A DNA stretch of 64,000 nucleotides from CATQHD01 sp965202675 (GCA_965202675.1 OZ241842.1:2356001-2420000); one strand, 5' to 3'; counted from the stretch's first letter, positions 1-9,659 are shown. Made by a program: numbers and translations. The notes: generated from the sequence alone by a model not told the origin.

Positions 1-105
1 CCGGAGGTGCTTGCGGCTCTTCCATTAATACAGCATCGGTGCGACATAGTCAATACCCTTGTGGGCGGATCGGACGGGTTTTTTTGTCATTCCATGATTT
101 TGTCC
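1..105 (+). repeat. Dispersed intergenic repeat R2, copy A
   Basis: This stretch is closely matched, in reverse complement, by 12384-12488. Shared blocks include GCATCGGTG, GTCAATACCCTTG, a run TTTTTTTGTCATTCC and TGATT. By eye roughly four of five bases agree over about 100 bp. Both copies lie about 110 bp upstream of a start codon, here that of the small gene at 213. It may continue to the left of the window. Its function is unknown; a shared promoter/leader or a mobile REP-like unit are both possible. Confidence 0.7.
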
Positions 106-212
106 GCCTCTTGCCGATTTCCGCCGGGCGGCTCCGGAGTGCGGGGGCGGGCGGGTTCGGAACGGATATCGGGCGTCGTGCGGCGGCTACCCTTGCGGCA
201 GGACAGGTGAGT

Positions 213-518
213 ATGGCTGCCAAGAACGATCATCGCGATTCCAACGGGTATCGGATCCTGCCGGGGTGGCGGGTGGGGCACCTTATGGAGGAGTCGGCCA
301 CGCGGTCGGGGTTGCTGGTGCCCGCGGGCACCGAGTCCACCAACGACGCCCTGTCGCTGCGGGACATCGACACCGGGCGGCGGTTCTGGGCGGTTCCCAC
401 CGGGGCTTGGCGGTTCCTGTGGCCGGAGAACGGCCGGGTGGCGGTGGCCGTCCGGGAGTCGCAGATCATCGCCGAGGAGCAGGATGACCCGCCCGCCGGT
501 GAAAGCACCTACCTCTGA
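213..518 (+). CDS. Hypothetical protein, 101 aa
   Basis: I do not recognise this protein. It begins MAAKNDHRDSNGYRILPGW and is hydrophilic, with no signal peptide or membrane segment. The ATG at 213 follows a weak ACAGGTGAG ribosome site. It stands alone on the plus strand, 63 bp before hflX, and could share a transcript with it. Repeat R2 copy A lies just upstream. Codon use looks like that of the neighbouring core genes. Coding status is likely because the frame is open from well upstream and the protein is not an arginine/proline-rich shadow. Confidence 0.55.
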   Translation: MAAKNDHRDSNGYRILPGWRVGHLMEESATRSGLLVPAGTESTNDALSLRDIDTGRRFWAVPTGAWRFLWPENGRVAVAVRESQIIAEEQDDPPAGESTYL

Positions 519-581
519 GTCTTCGGGTCCGTCCTTGAAACGGCCTCGGCAGAACCAACCCGGGCCGGGGCTCCGCACGCC

Positions 582-1898
582 GTGACCGCCGATCAGGCCC
601 GCCCGGGCCGCTACGGCCGCCGCCTCACCGCCACCGTCACCGACCTGGACGTCGCCCGCCAGAAGGCTCTGCTGGTGGGGGTGGACGTCGAAGGCCACGG
701 CGTCGTCGACCTGGACCGTTCCATGGACGAGCTCCGGCTGCTGACCGACACGGCCGGCTCCGCCCCGGTGGGCATGGCGGTGTTGAAACGGCGGACGCCC
801 CACGCCGCCACCTTCGTCGGTCCGGGCCAGGCCGAGGAACTGGCCGAGGACGCCCGCCGGCTCGACGTGGATGTGGTGGTGTTCGACAACAGCCTCACCC
901 CGGGACAGCAGCGCAACCTCCAGCAGCTGTTCGAGTGCGATGTGGTGGACCGGGTGGCGGTGATCCTCGATATCTTTGCCCAGCACGCCACCAGCCGGGA
1001 GGGCATGCTCCAGGTCGAGCTGGCCCTGCTCCGCTATCACCTTCCCCGGCTGCGGGGCAGGGGCGTCGAGCTGAGCCGGCTGGGCGGGGGCATCGGCGCC
1101 CGCGGCCCCGGCGAGACCAAGCTGGAGACCGACCGCCGCCGGATCATGCGCCGCATCTCCCATCTGGAGCGGCGGCTGGAGGAGGTCCACAGCTCCAGGC
1201 AAGGACAGCGCAAGTCGCGGGCGGGGGCCCGCATGCCGATGGCGTCCCTGGTCGGCTACACCAACGCCGGCAAGTCCACGCTCATGAACGCCCTGACCGG
1301 AGCGGGGGTGCGCACCGAGGACCGGGTGTTCTCCACCTTGGATTCCATCACCCGCCGCTTAGAGCTTCCCAACGGGCGGCTGCTGCTGATCTCGGACACG
1401 GTGGGGTTCGTGCGCCGCCTTCCCCACCAGCTGGTGGACGCCTTCCGCTCCACCCTCCAGGAGACGGCGGGGGCCGATCTGCTCATCCATGTGGTGGACT
1501 CCTCCGACCCCGGAGCGCCCGACCAGGCGGCGGCGGTGCGGGAGGTGCTCGACTCCATCGGGGCGGGCGGGATACCGGAGATGCTGGTGCTCAACAAGAC
1601 CGACCTGGCCGACCGGACCACCTCCGCCCGGCTGCAGCGCCTGTTTCCGGAGGCGGCGCCGGTTTCGGCCCTGGAAGGGACGGGCCTGGATCTCCTCCGG
1701 GACCGGCTCGTGGAGCGCCTGGCAATAGGGTCGCGGGAGATGGAGCTGCTGATCCCCTACACGAGGGGGGAGGTGCTGGGGAGGCTCCGCACCGAGGCCG
1801 AGGTCCTCGCCGAGGAACACCGGGCCGAGGGGACCGCGGTGAGCGTCCGCATACCGCCCGACCGGGCGGAGCGCTACCGGGGGTTCGCGGCCGGATAG
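582..1898 (+). CDS. hflX: GTPase HflX
   Basis: HflX is a ribosome-associated GTPase that splits stalled or stressed 70S ribosomes. The 438-residue protein has the HflX N-terminal domain, the LSRLGGGIGARGPGETKLE segment typical of the family, then the G domain. In the G domain GYTNAGKST is the P-loop near residue 225, DTVGF is the G3 motif and NKTD near 338 is the G4 motif. The start is a GTG at 582; no strong Shine-Dalgarno site is visible. Length agrees with the family. It is a single gene, convergent with the glucokinase downstream. Confidence 0.95.
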   Translation: MTADQARPGRYGRRLTATVTDLDVARQKALLVGVDVEGHGVVDLDRSMDELRLLTDTAGSAPVGMAVLKRRTPHAATFVGPGQAEELAEDARRLDVDVVVFDNSLTPGQQRNLQQLFECDVVDRVAVILDIFAQHATSREGMLQVELALLRYHLPRLRGRGVELSRLGGGIGARGPGETKLETDRRRIMRRISHLERRLEEVHSSRQGQRKSRAGARMPMASLVGYTNAGKSTLMNALTGAGVRTEDRVFSTLDSITRRLELPNGRLLLISDTVGFVRRLPHQLVDAFRSTLQETAGADLLIHVVDSSDPGAPDQAAAVREVLDSIGAGGIPEMLVLNKTDLADRTTSARLQRLFPEAAPVSALEGTGLDLLRDRLVERLAIGSREMELLIPYTRGEVLGRLRTEAEVLAEEHRAEGTAVSVRIPPDRAERYRGFAAG

Positions 1899-1927
1899 GC
1901 GGACCGGGCCCGGCGGGGCGGACGGCC

Positions 1928-2671
1928 CTATGAGCCGGCCGAGCCGGCCCACATGGCGGCCCCTACTATGCCGGCGTTGTTGCGGAGGGCGGCGGGCGCG
2001 ATCTCGGTCCGGGCGCGGAGAAGCGGGCCGAACTCCCCGAACCGCTTGGACACCCCGCCGCCTATCACGAACAGGGAGGGCGAGAACAACCCCTCCAGAT
2101 GGGCCAGGCAGCGGTTGATCCGGCCGGCCCAATCCTCGAAAGAAAGGCCCTCCTGTTTCCTCGCCCGGTTCGACGCCCAGCCGTCCGGTTCCCGTCCGTC
2201 GAGTTCCAGGTGGCCCAGCTCGGTGTTGGGGATCAGCCTGCCGTCGTGCAGCACGGCGGAGCCGATTCCCGTTCCGAGGGTCAGGAGGATGACCAACCCC
2301 TTCCGGCCCGCCGCCGCGCCCCATCGGGCTTCGGCCAACCCGGCCGCATCGGCGTCGTTGATGACCCGCACCTGCCGCCCGCATCTCTCGGACAGCAATG
2401 CGGGGGCGTCGAGGCCTATCCACAGAGGATCGAGATGGGGTGCGGCGCGGACCTGCCCGGAGACGACGACCCCGGGGAGGGCGCATCCGATGGGCCCCGC
2501 CCCTTCAGGGAACTCATCGACCAAGCGGGCGACCCTGTCGGCCACCGCCTCGGGTTGCGACGGCTGCGTCCGGAGGCGGCGGCGGCCCCCGGCCAGGGTT
2601 CCCGAGTCGAGATCCACCGGAGCGCCCTTGATGCCGCTCCCGCCTATATCGAAGCCGAGCCGAACAGCCAC
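1928..2671 (-). CDS. ppgK: Polyphosphate glucokinase (ROK family)
   Basis: This ROK-family kinase phosphorylates glucose, probably using polyphosphate as well as ATP. The protein (247 aa) opens with LGFDIGGSGIKGAPVDLDSG, and has the PGVV, NDADAAGLAEARWGAAAG, LLTLGTGIGSA and NTELGHLE segments characteristic of actinobacterial PPGK. The GTG at 2671 is preferred because GGAG lies about 14 nt before it and the sequence after it aligns with the family start; an in-frame ATG at 2722 would add 17 residues. It is convergent with hflX and diverges from the dehydrogenase gene. Polyphosphate use is inferred from family resemblance only. Confidence 0.88.
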   Translation of the reverse strand: MAVRLGFDIGGSGIKGAPVDLDSGTLAGGRRRLRTQPSQPEAVADRVARLVDEFPEGAGPIGCALPGVVVSGQVRAAPHLDPLWIGLDAPALLSERCGRQVRVINDADAAGLAEARWGAAAGRKGLVILLTLGTGIGSAVLHDGRLIPNTELGHLELDGREPDGWASNRARKQEGLSFEDWAGRINRCLAHLEGLFSPSLFVIGGGVSKRFGEFGPLLRARTEIAPAALRNNAGIVGAAMWAGSAGS

Positions 2672-2842
2672 TTCTATCTCGTTTCTCCGCTCCGTATGCT
2701 CCTGCGTCCGGCCCGCCTGCATAAGTTTATCCGGGCGGCGGGCGCCGGTCCGGGGCCGCGGCCCGTCTCGGCTCGATGGGTACGGCCGGCGGCGGGGCGC
2801 TATCGTTGCAAGTCGAACCGTATCGGCGTGAAAGGGGTGAGT

Positions 2843-3808
2843 ATGGGGTCGGGCGGACTTCCGACTGTGGTGATTGCCGAGGTGCTGGCGGCGAGCTGCG
2901 CGGAGCGTCTGCGGCGGGAGTGCCGGGTGGTGGAAGCGGCCGGTCTGTCCAGGAGCGGGTTGATGGAAGCGCTGGCGGAGGCGGACGGGCTGGTGGTCCG
3001 CAGCGGCACCCGGGTGGACCGGGAACTGTTGGAGGCCGCCCCCGGCCTGCGGGTGGTGGGCCGGGCCGGGGTGGGGGTGGACAACATCGACCTGGAGGAA
3101 GCCTCCCGGCTGGGGGTGCTGGTGGTCAACACGCCCTTCGCCAACAGCGTCTCGGCGGCCGAGCACGCCTTCGCGCTGATGCTCTCCCAGGCGCGCAACA
3201 TCCCGGCGGCGGATGCATCGCTGCGCTCGGGGGCATGGGACAGAGCCGCCTTCAAGGGGGTGGAGCTGGCGGGCAAGACCCTCGGCCTGGTGGGTCTGGG
3301 CCGCATCGGGGCGCTGGTGGCGGCGCGGGCTCTGGCCTTCGACATGACGGTGCTGGCCTATGACCCCTACATCACCGCCGAGCAGGCCGCCGATGCGGGC
3401 GCCGAGCTGACGGCCCTGGACGATCTGTTGCCCCGCTCGGATTTCATCTCCCTCCACCTGCCCAGAACCCCCGAAACCGAGAACCTGCTGGACGCAGAAG
3501 CCTTCGCCAAGACCAAGCCGGGGGTGCGGGTCGTAAACGCCTCCCGAGGCGGCATCATCGACGAGGACGCCCTGGCCGAAGCAGTCCGCTCCGGCCGGGT
3601 GGCCGGCGCCGCCCTGGACGTCTACGCCGAAGAACCCCTGGCCGGCGGCCCCCTGGTGAGCCTGCCCCAAGTGGTTCTCACCCCCCATCTGGGCGCCTCC
3701 ACCTCCGAAGCCCAGGACAAGGCCGGCCTTCACGCGGCCGAGGCGGTAACGGCCGCCCTGTCGGGGCGCCCCACCCCCACCGCCGTCAACCAACCCGCCC
3801 CCCGCTGA
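2843..3808 (+). CDS. D-3-phosphoglycerate dehydrogenase-like protein, short form
   Basis: This is a D-isomer-specific 2-hydroxyacid dehydrogenase of the SerA type, which would oxidise 3-phosphoglycerate in serine synthesis. Visible motifs are GRAGVGVDNID, the NAD-binding GLGRIG, NASRGGIID and the catalytic region LTPHLGASTSEAQ. It has 321 residues and ends right after the catalytic domain, so it lacks the ASB and ACT regulatory domains of the roughly 530-residue actinobacterial SerA. It would then not be subject to ACT-type serine feedback. The ATG at 2843 has AAAGGGGTGAG before it; a GTG at 2828 is in frame. Exact substrate is uncertain. Confidence 0.8.
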   Translation: MGSGGLPTVVIAEVLAASCAERLRRECRVVEAAGLSRSGLMEALAEADGLVVRSGTRVDRELLEAAPGLRVVGRAGVGVDNIDLEEASRLGVLVVNTPFANSVSAAEHAFALMLSQARNIPAADASLRSGAWDRAAFKGVELAGKTLGLVGLGRIGALVAARALAFDMTVLAYDPYITAEQAADAGAELTALDDLLPRSDFISLHLPRTPETENLLDAEAFAKTKPGVRVVNASRGGIIDEDALAEAVRSGRVAGAALDVYAEEPLAGGPLVSLPQVVLTPHLGASTSEAQDKAGLHAAEAVTAALSGRPTPTAVNQPAPR

Positions 3809-3904
3809 CCCCGCCCCGCCTCGGCAGACAACCCCCCGGATCACGAAAAAACGAGGCTTCGCCGGCAGACCAAAACCCACCTGTCCAGGCCTTTCACCTG
3901 CTCC

Positions 3905-4086
3905 CGCCGCCCAAGTCCGCGAAAACCGCCGCCCCTCCCCCCGGCTTCGCCGGGTTGCCCTCCCCCGCCGCCGCCACCAAGGATCGACTACCGGCCGGGT
4001 CGCGCAGACCCTGCCCCGGCCGGGCGCCGGGTCGAGAAACCGGAGGATGACCGCCGCGCTCTCCGGAAACCGGCGGCGGTGTTTGA
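3905..4086 (-). repeat. Composite intergenic repeat R1, copy 1
   Basis: This fills most of the gap between the dehydrogenase gene and argC. One end has GCGAAAACCGCCGCCCC with a CCCGGC-TTCG-CCGGG hairpin. The other end is a second hairpin, ACCGCCG (4050-4056) paired with CGGCGGT (4074-4080), ending GTGTTTG. The same two modules recur at 8250-8427 in this orientation and at 28671-28850 inverted; 12570-12640 has the first module only. No protein is encoded. It resembles a REP/BIME-type element. Confidence 0.7.
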
Positions 4087-4235
4087 TGTATGTCGGTTGC
4101 CTACCTTTATACCGTATTTTTGCGGCGGCGGCTAGACCCTTTTTGTCCGGTTCGCCCGGTTTTTTTCGCGACCCGCCGCCTGCGTCCGGGCGCCCGGCGT
4201 CATGTCATTTATCTTCCTCCGAAACCGGTCTCCGC

Positions 4236-4273
4236 TTTGCATGATTATGCAAGAAAGTGTATCATCATTCATA
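4236..4273 (+). promoter_or_regulatory. Tandem ARG box (ArgR operator) upstream of argC
   Basis: A 6-bp-arm palindrome, TTGCAT-GATT-ATGCAA (4237-4252), is followed by the weaker TGTAT-CATC-ATTCA (4258-4271). Core centres are 20 bp apart, so two 18-bp ARG boxes would be separated by about 2 bp, which is the classical geometry for hexameric ArgR. The second box ends 4 bp before the argC ATG, so bound ArgR should cover the promoter and start. No argR gene is in the window. Confidence 0.78.
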
Positions 4274-4275
4274 TC

Positions 4276-5295
4276 ATGAACGTGAGCGCCGCGGTGCTGG
4301 GGGCCTCCGGATACGCCGGGGGCGAGCTGGTCCGCCTCCTCGACGGGCATCCCTCGATGGAGGCGGTCTACCTCGGCGCGCACACCCGGGCGGGCGCTTC
4401 CCTGGGCGAGGTCCATCCCCATCTGCCCGGCCCCGATCGGGTGCTCGAGGCCATCGACCTCGACCGGCTTCCCAAGGTGAAAGCGGCTTTCCTGGCCCTT
4501 CCCCACGGCAGGTCCTGGGAGGCGGGCCTCCGCTTCAGAGAAGCCGGGGCGGCGGTGTTCGATCTGGGCAGCGACTTTCGCATGGACACTCCCGAGCGTT
4601 ATGAGTTTGCATACGGGGGCCCCCACCCGGCGCCGGAAGAGCTGGGCGCCTGGGTGTACGGGCTGCCGGAGCTGTTCGGCGCCGCCCTCCCCGGAGCGTC
4701 CAAGGTGGCGGTTCCCGGCTGCTACCCGACCTCGGCCCTGCTCGGCTTGGCGCCGTTGCTGTCGGCCGGGGTGATCGAAGGCCCCGTCGTGGTCGATTCC
4801 ATGTCGGGCGCCACCGGCGCGGGGCGGGGGCTGCGGGCCGACCTTGCCTTCGGCGCCGTCGCCGAGGGCGTCCGGGCCTACGGCGTCGCCTCCCACCGCC
4901 ACCGCCCCGAGATCGAGATGGGCCTCGAAACCGTATCCGGCCGGCCGCTCCCCGTCCAGTTCACCCCCCACCTGATGCCCATGCAGAGCGGCCTGCTCTC
5001 CACCTGCTCGGCCGGCCTCGCCCGGCCCGGCGCCGTGGACGAGACCCTGCGCTCCGCCTACGCCGGCGCCCCCTTCGTGGACGTGATCGACCAGCCCCCC
5101 AACACCCGTTGGGCGGTCGGTTCCAACCGCGCCCTGATCTACGCCGCCGAGGACAGCCGTACCGGACGGGCGGTCGTTACGGTCGCCATCGACAACCTCG
5201 GCAAGGGCGCCGCCGGCCAGGCGGTGCAGTGCGCCAACCTCGCCCTGGGGTTTCCCGAGACGGCGGGTCTCAGCGCCGCCGGATGGCTGCCGTGA
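4276..5295 (+). CDS. argC: N-acetyl-gamma-glutamyl-phosphate reductase
   Basis: ArgC reduces N-acetylglutamyl-5-phosphate to the semialdehyde with NADPH, the third step of arginine synthesis. The 339-residue protein begins MNVSAAVLGASGYAGGELVRL, a Rossmann nucleotide-binding start. It carries PGCYPTSALLGLAPL with the catalytic cysteine, and SHRHRPEIE further on. The ATG at 4276 is chosen because the family starts here; no Shine-Dalgarno site precedes it. It is first in an argC-argB-argD cluster and lies directly behind two ARG boxes, so arginine repression through ArgR is likely. Confidence 0.95.
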   Translation: MNVSAAVLGASGYAGGELVRLLDGHPSMEAVYLGAHTRAGASLGEVHPHLPGPDRVLEAIDLDRLPKVKAAFLALPHGRSWEAGLRFREAGAAVFDLGSDFRMDTPERYEFAYGGPHPAPEELGAWVYGLPELFGAALPGASKVAVPGCYPTSALLGLAPLLSAGVIEGPVVVDSMSGATGAGRGLRADLAFGAVAEGVRAYGVASHRHRPEIEMGLETVSGRPLPVQFTPHLMPMQSGLLSTCSAGLARPGAVDETLRSAYAGAPFVDVIDQPPNTRWAVGSNRALIYAAEDSRTGRAVVTVAIDNLGKGAAGQAVQCANLALGFPETAGLSAAGWLP

Positions 5296-5347
5296 GCGCG
5301 GCGGCCCGGGGGCCTGAATACGCCGCCTGTGACGGAGGGAGGAACCG

Positions 5348-6246
<899 letters not shown>

Positions 6247-6250
<4 letters not shown>

Positions 6251-7425
6251 TGACCAGCTCCCCGACGACCGCCGAGCGGGAGGCCGCCGCTGTCTTGCAA
6301 ACCTATGCGAGGGCGCCTGTGGCCTTCGTGCGGGGCGACGGCTGCCGGCTCTACGACGAGAACGGGAAGGAGTATCTGGATTGCCTGGCCGGGATCGCAG
6401 TGGTTGTGGTCGGCCATGCCAACCCGGCGGTGGCCGCGGCGGCGGCCCGCCAGATGACCAAGCTGGTGCACGTATCGAATCTCTACTACACGGTTCCTCA
6501 GGTGGAACTGGCCGAGCGGCTCACGGCCCTCTCCGGCCTGGACCGGGTCTTCTTCGCCAACTGCGGCGCCACCGCCAACGAAGCGGCCATCAAGCTCGCC
6601 AGGCGGTGGGGCCAGAAGCGGCGCGGCCCGGATTGCCACCGGGTGGTGTCGCTGCTCGATTCGTTCCACGGACGCACCCTGGCCGCCCTGGCCGCCACCG
6701 GCCAGCCCCATAAGCAGGAGGCGTTCGCCCCGCTCCCTCCGGGGTTCGAGCAGGTTCCGCCCGGTGACATCGACGCCGCCGCCGGGGCGGTCGGACCGGA
6801 GACGGCGGCGGTGATGGTCGAGACCACCCAGGGGGAAGGGGGGGTGGCGCCCCTGGAGGCCGGCTACCTGCAGGAGCTCCGTTCCCTTTGCGACCAGCAC
6901 GACGTGCTGCTGATCTTCGATGACGTCCAGGCCGGTCTGGGGCGCACCGGGTCGTGGTTCTCCTGGCAGCAGCTGGGGGTGGAGCCGGACATCGCCACCC
7001 TCGCCAAGGGGCTGGCCAACGGGCTGCCGATCGGCGCCTGCCTGTCCAAGGAGCGGGCGGCGGCCTTCGACTACGGCGACCACGCCACCACCTTCGGGGG
7101 CGGGCCGGTGATCACCTCGGCGGCCCTGGCGGTCCTAGACGAGATCGAGAGCCGCGGCCTGCTGGCCAATTGCCTGGAGCGGGGGGCGCAGTTCAAAGCC
7201 CGCCTGGAGGCGGTGGAGGGAGTGGCCGGGGTGAGAGGCCGCGGCCTTCTGATCGGGGCGGTGCTGGGCTCCGCCCGTTCCGCCGAAGTAACCAAAGCCG
7301 CAATGGACAACGGTCTGCTGGTCAACAACGTAACCCCCGACACGGTGCGCTTCGCTCCGCCCCTGGTCATCACCGCCGACGAGGTAGACGAAGCGGTCTC
7401 CAAGTTCGAGGCGTCCCTCGGCTAG
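6247..7425 (+). CDS. argD: Acetylornithine aminotransferase
   Basis: ArgD is a class III PLP aminotransferase that converts N-acetylglutamate semialdehyde to N-acetylornithine. The 392-residue protein shows NCGATANEAAIKLARRW, SFHGRTLAALAATGQ, IFDDVQAGLGRTG and TLAKGLANGLPIGA, which holds the PLP lysine. The start overlaps the argB stop as ATGATGA, so either of two adjacent ATGs may be used (6247 or 6250). Its TAG stop lies inside the CTAG at which an insertion sequence has landed, so the protein is intact but whatever followed it in the operon is now separated. Confidence 0.95.
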
Positions 7426-8236
7426 GGCCTGTTAACACTATGTAGGGTTTCTGTTATCAGCGCAAAGGTGATGAACCCAGGTAAACCACGTCGAGTTTAT
7501 CGTAACGGGAGAAGACACGACGATACTCCTTCAGCCGGCGGAACAACCGTTCGACCTCGTTGCGCCGCTTGTAAACCTCCTGGTCATAGACCCAAGGGTT
7601 CCGCCGCCGGACTGTAGGGGGAACCACCGGTGTATAACCCAGATCCAAAGCCAACTGCCGCGTCTCGTCCCCCTCATACGCCCGGTCCATCACCAGGAAC
7701 AACGGATCCTGTTGCACGCCGATCCGCTCCAACAGCCTCCGCCCATGCGCAGCATCATGATCCTGACCCGCCGAAAGAGAAAACATCACCGCCCCTCCAG
7801 CATCCGCGGCAACCATATGAATCCTGGTCGTCCAACCCCCCCGGGACCGGCCGACCGCCTGGGGCCCCTTTTTTTCAGAGCGCCCATCCCATCGGGATGA
7901 ACCTTGACGATCGTGCTGTCCAAAGAAACAACCTCCAGATTCATCCGGATGATCCCCTCATCCTGCAAACCCCTAAACACCCTGTCCAGCACGCCATTCT
8001 TCGACCAGCGGTTCATCCGCGTGTAGATGGTATGCCAATTACCAAACCGGTCAGGCAACCCCTGCCACTTACATCCGTGCTCCAACACATACAAAAAAGC
8101 GTTGAGCACATCCAGATTCGACACGCGGACATTACCGCGCTGCGTCGGCAAATACGACTTGATACGCTCGTACTGAGCTTCTGTAATCTCCATCCCCGCA
8201 TGATACCATATCAAAACGAAATAGTGTTAACACGCC
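7426..8236 (-). mobile_element. IS5-family insertion sequence (IS427-like group), 811 bp
   Basis: The ends are inverted repeats, GGGCCTGTTAACACTAT on the left and the complement of GGGCGTGTTAACACTAT on the right, with one mismatch in 17. Both ends are flanked by CTAG (7422-7425 and 8237-8240), a 4-bp target duplication matching the YTAR target of IS5-type elements. The only cargo is one transposase read on the minus strand by frameshift. The element appears intact and therefore fairly recent. Confidence 0.9.
7457..8193 (-). CDS. IS5-family DDE transposase, made by -1 frameshift
   Basis: The first part begins MEITEAQYERIKSYLP, the usual start of this group, and reaches GMGALKKRG; a further in-frame start lies at 8214. 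The second part, in the -1 frame, resumes as GPQAVGRSRGGW and MVAADAGGAVMFSLS and ends at 7457. A run of seven A (7869-7875 on the plus strand as T7) followed by G is a standard A-AAA-AAG slip site joining the frames. Catalytic residues are D in VSLDSTIVK, D in VMDRAYEGD and E in NEVERLFRRLKEYRR. The joined product is about 245 residues. Confidence 0.88.
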
Positions 8237-8249
8237 CTAGGTGAGCAGC

Positions 8250-8427
8250 TGAGCGAGAACGCGAAAATCCAGCGCCCCGCCCCCGGCTGCGCCGGGCCCT
8301 GCCCCCGCCTCCACCGCCGGCATCGGATCCGTCGTTCGGGCAAGCCGCCCTGTTCGGGCGCCGGCGCCCGGCCTGCAAGGTTCCGATAATGACCGCCGCG
8401 CTCTCCAGAACCCCGGCGGCGGTGTTT
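8250..8427 (-). repeat. Composite intergenic repeat R1, copy 2
   Basis: This is the same two-module element as at 3905-4086 in the same orientation. It has AACGCGAAAATCCAGC, a CCCGGC-TGC-GCCGGG hairpin, then GACCGCCGCGCTCTCC and the ACCGCCG/CGGCGGT stem ending GTGTTTG. It begins ten bases after the insertion sequence and was presumably already downstream of argD before the insertion. Confidence 0.65.
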
Positions 8428-8579
8428 GTGTGTCAGCACACACATAGTATCACAAATCTATGACAAATCCAATACCTTTATTCTGAAATGCGAAAAATAT
8501 TCTTGCCGGCCGCCGGGGGTTCCCGGCCTCTCGGTGGCCGGGTCTCACGGAACGGCCTGCGGTACCGTTGTATAGGTAG
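8428..8579. other. AT-rich intergenic stretch upstream of the sigma factor gene
   Basis: There is no gene here. It holds a short inverted repeat, GTGTGT-CAGC-ACACAC, then AT-rich sequence such as GCGAAAAATATTCTTG. A -10-like TATAGG is at 8571-8576, very close to the sigma factor ATG at 8580. Promoter elements for the sigma-ogt pair are expected in this stretch. Confidence 0.4.
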
Positions 8580-9038
8580 ATGATCCTGCCGCCCTTCCAG
8601 TTGCTCGTGGACGAGCACGCCCGCTCCCTGCACCGGTTCCTGCTCGGCATGGTGGGGCGCGAAGCCGCCGATGACTGCCTGCAGGAGGCCCTGCTGGCGG
8701 CGCTGGCCGCCTACGAGGGTCTGGAGCATGCCCGCAACCTGAGGGGGTGGCTGTTCACGATCGCCCACCGCAAGGGCATCGATCATCTGCGCAGGAGGCG
8801 CCGGGAGACACCATCGGCTTCCCCGCCCGACCGGCCCGCCCCGCCGGCCGCCCCGCCCGACGAGGAGCTCTGGGGCCGGGTGGCCGGGCTGGCGCCCAAG
8901 CAGCGGGCCGCGGTCACCCTTCGTTACCTCGGTGATCTCGCATACGCCGAGATCGCCGCGGTCATGGACATCAGCGAGGCCGCCGCCCGCCAGAACGTGC
9001 GGGCCGGGCTGGCCTCTCTCCGAAAGGGGTACACATGA
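8580..9038 (+). CDS. ECF-type RNA polymerase sigma factor
   Basis: This 152-residue protein is a small group IV sigma factor that would direct RNA polymerase to a dedicated promoter set. Region 2 is visible as DEHARSLHRFLLGMVGREAA and NLRGWLFTIAHRKGIDHLRR, followed by a proline-rich linker. Region 4 is LAPKQRAAVTLRYLGDLAYA and IAAVMDISEAAARQNVRAGL. No anti-sigma factor of classical type is adjacent. The stop overlaps the start of ogt (ATGA at 9035-9038), so the two are translationally coupled and the sigma factor probably concerns alkylation damage. That role is inferred from context. Confidence 0.88.
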   Translation: MILPPFQLLVDEHARSLHRFLLGMVGREAADDCLQEALLAALAAYEGLEHARNLRGWLFTIAHRKGIDHLRRRRRETPSASPPDRPAPPAAPPDEELWGRVAGLAPKQRAAVTLRYLGDLAYAEIAAVMDISEAAARQNVRAGLASLRKGYT

Positions 9039-9634
9039 GCACAGCCGCCCGGATCAGGGCCTTGCCGTCCGAGCCGCCCGAAGGCGCGCTGCGCCGTTTC
9101 GCAGGGCGGGCTTTCGGGGAAGGGCCCGCCCGGGCCGCCTATGCGCAGGCGCCTACGCCGATCGGCGTCCTGACGGCAGTGGTTACCCGCCGGGGTCTGC
9201 TGTCCCTGGCTTTCGAGGCCGACGACCCAGAGGGGCTGCTGCGGTCGGCGGCGGCCAGGGTGTCCCCGGCCATCGTCCATCTTCCGTCGGCCATCGGGGA
9301 GGTGCGCTCCTGGCTGGACGGCTACTTCCGCGGCCGCCCGGCGCCCGGACTCCGCCTGGACCGGTCTTTGATCACCCCCTTCCAGGAGCGGGTGCTCGAC
9401 GCCGCCGCCTCCATCCCGATGGGCGAGACTCGCACCTACAGCCAGGTGGCGGCCATGGCCGGCAACCCCCGGGCTGCCAGGGCGGCGGGGCGGGCGTTGG
9501 GCGCCAACCCGATTCCGGTCGTCCTGCCCTGTCATCGGGTGGTGGCCGCCGACGGACGGCTGCACGGTTACGCGGGAGGCCTCGACCGGAAGCGCTTTCT
9601 TCTCGACCACGAGCGCGCCGCCGCCCGGCTGTAG
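9035..9634 (+). CDS. ogt: Methylated-DNA--protein-cysteine methyltransferase
   Basis: The protein removes O6-alkyl groups from guanine by transfer to its own cysteine. The 199-residue sequence has the active site PCHRVVAADGRLHGYAGGL and the upstream helix-turn-helix TYSQVAAMAGNPRAARAAG with its arginine finger. About 40 residues (1-40) precede the usual family start and are not explained. It overlaps the ECF sigma factor by 4 nt, so both are made from one mRNA, which suggests a sigma-controlled DNA-repair response. Confidence 0.93.
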   Translation: MSTAARIRALPSEPPEGALRRFAGRAFGEGPARAAYAQAPTPIGVLTAVVTRRGLLSLAFEADDPEGLLRSAAARVSPAIVHLPSAIGEVRSWLDGYFRGRPAPGLRLDRSLITPFQERVLDAAASIPMGETRTYSQVAAMAGNPRAARAAGRALGANPIPVVLPCHRVVAADGRLHGYAGGLDRKRFLLDHERAAARL

Positions 9635-9659
9635 GCCGGCTTCCCAAACAGACGGGCGG

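Noticed and set aside
2672..3880. Upstream extension of the glucokinase frame by some 400 codons on the minus strand
   Set aside because: The extension lies antisense to the dehydrogenase gene, is low complexity and unlike any protein; homology begins only at residue 1 of the 247-residue kinase.
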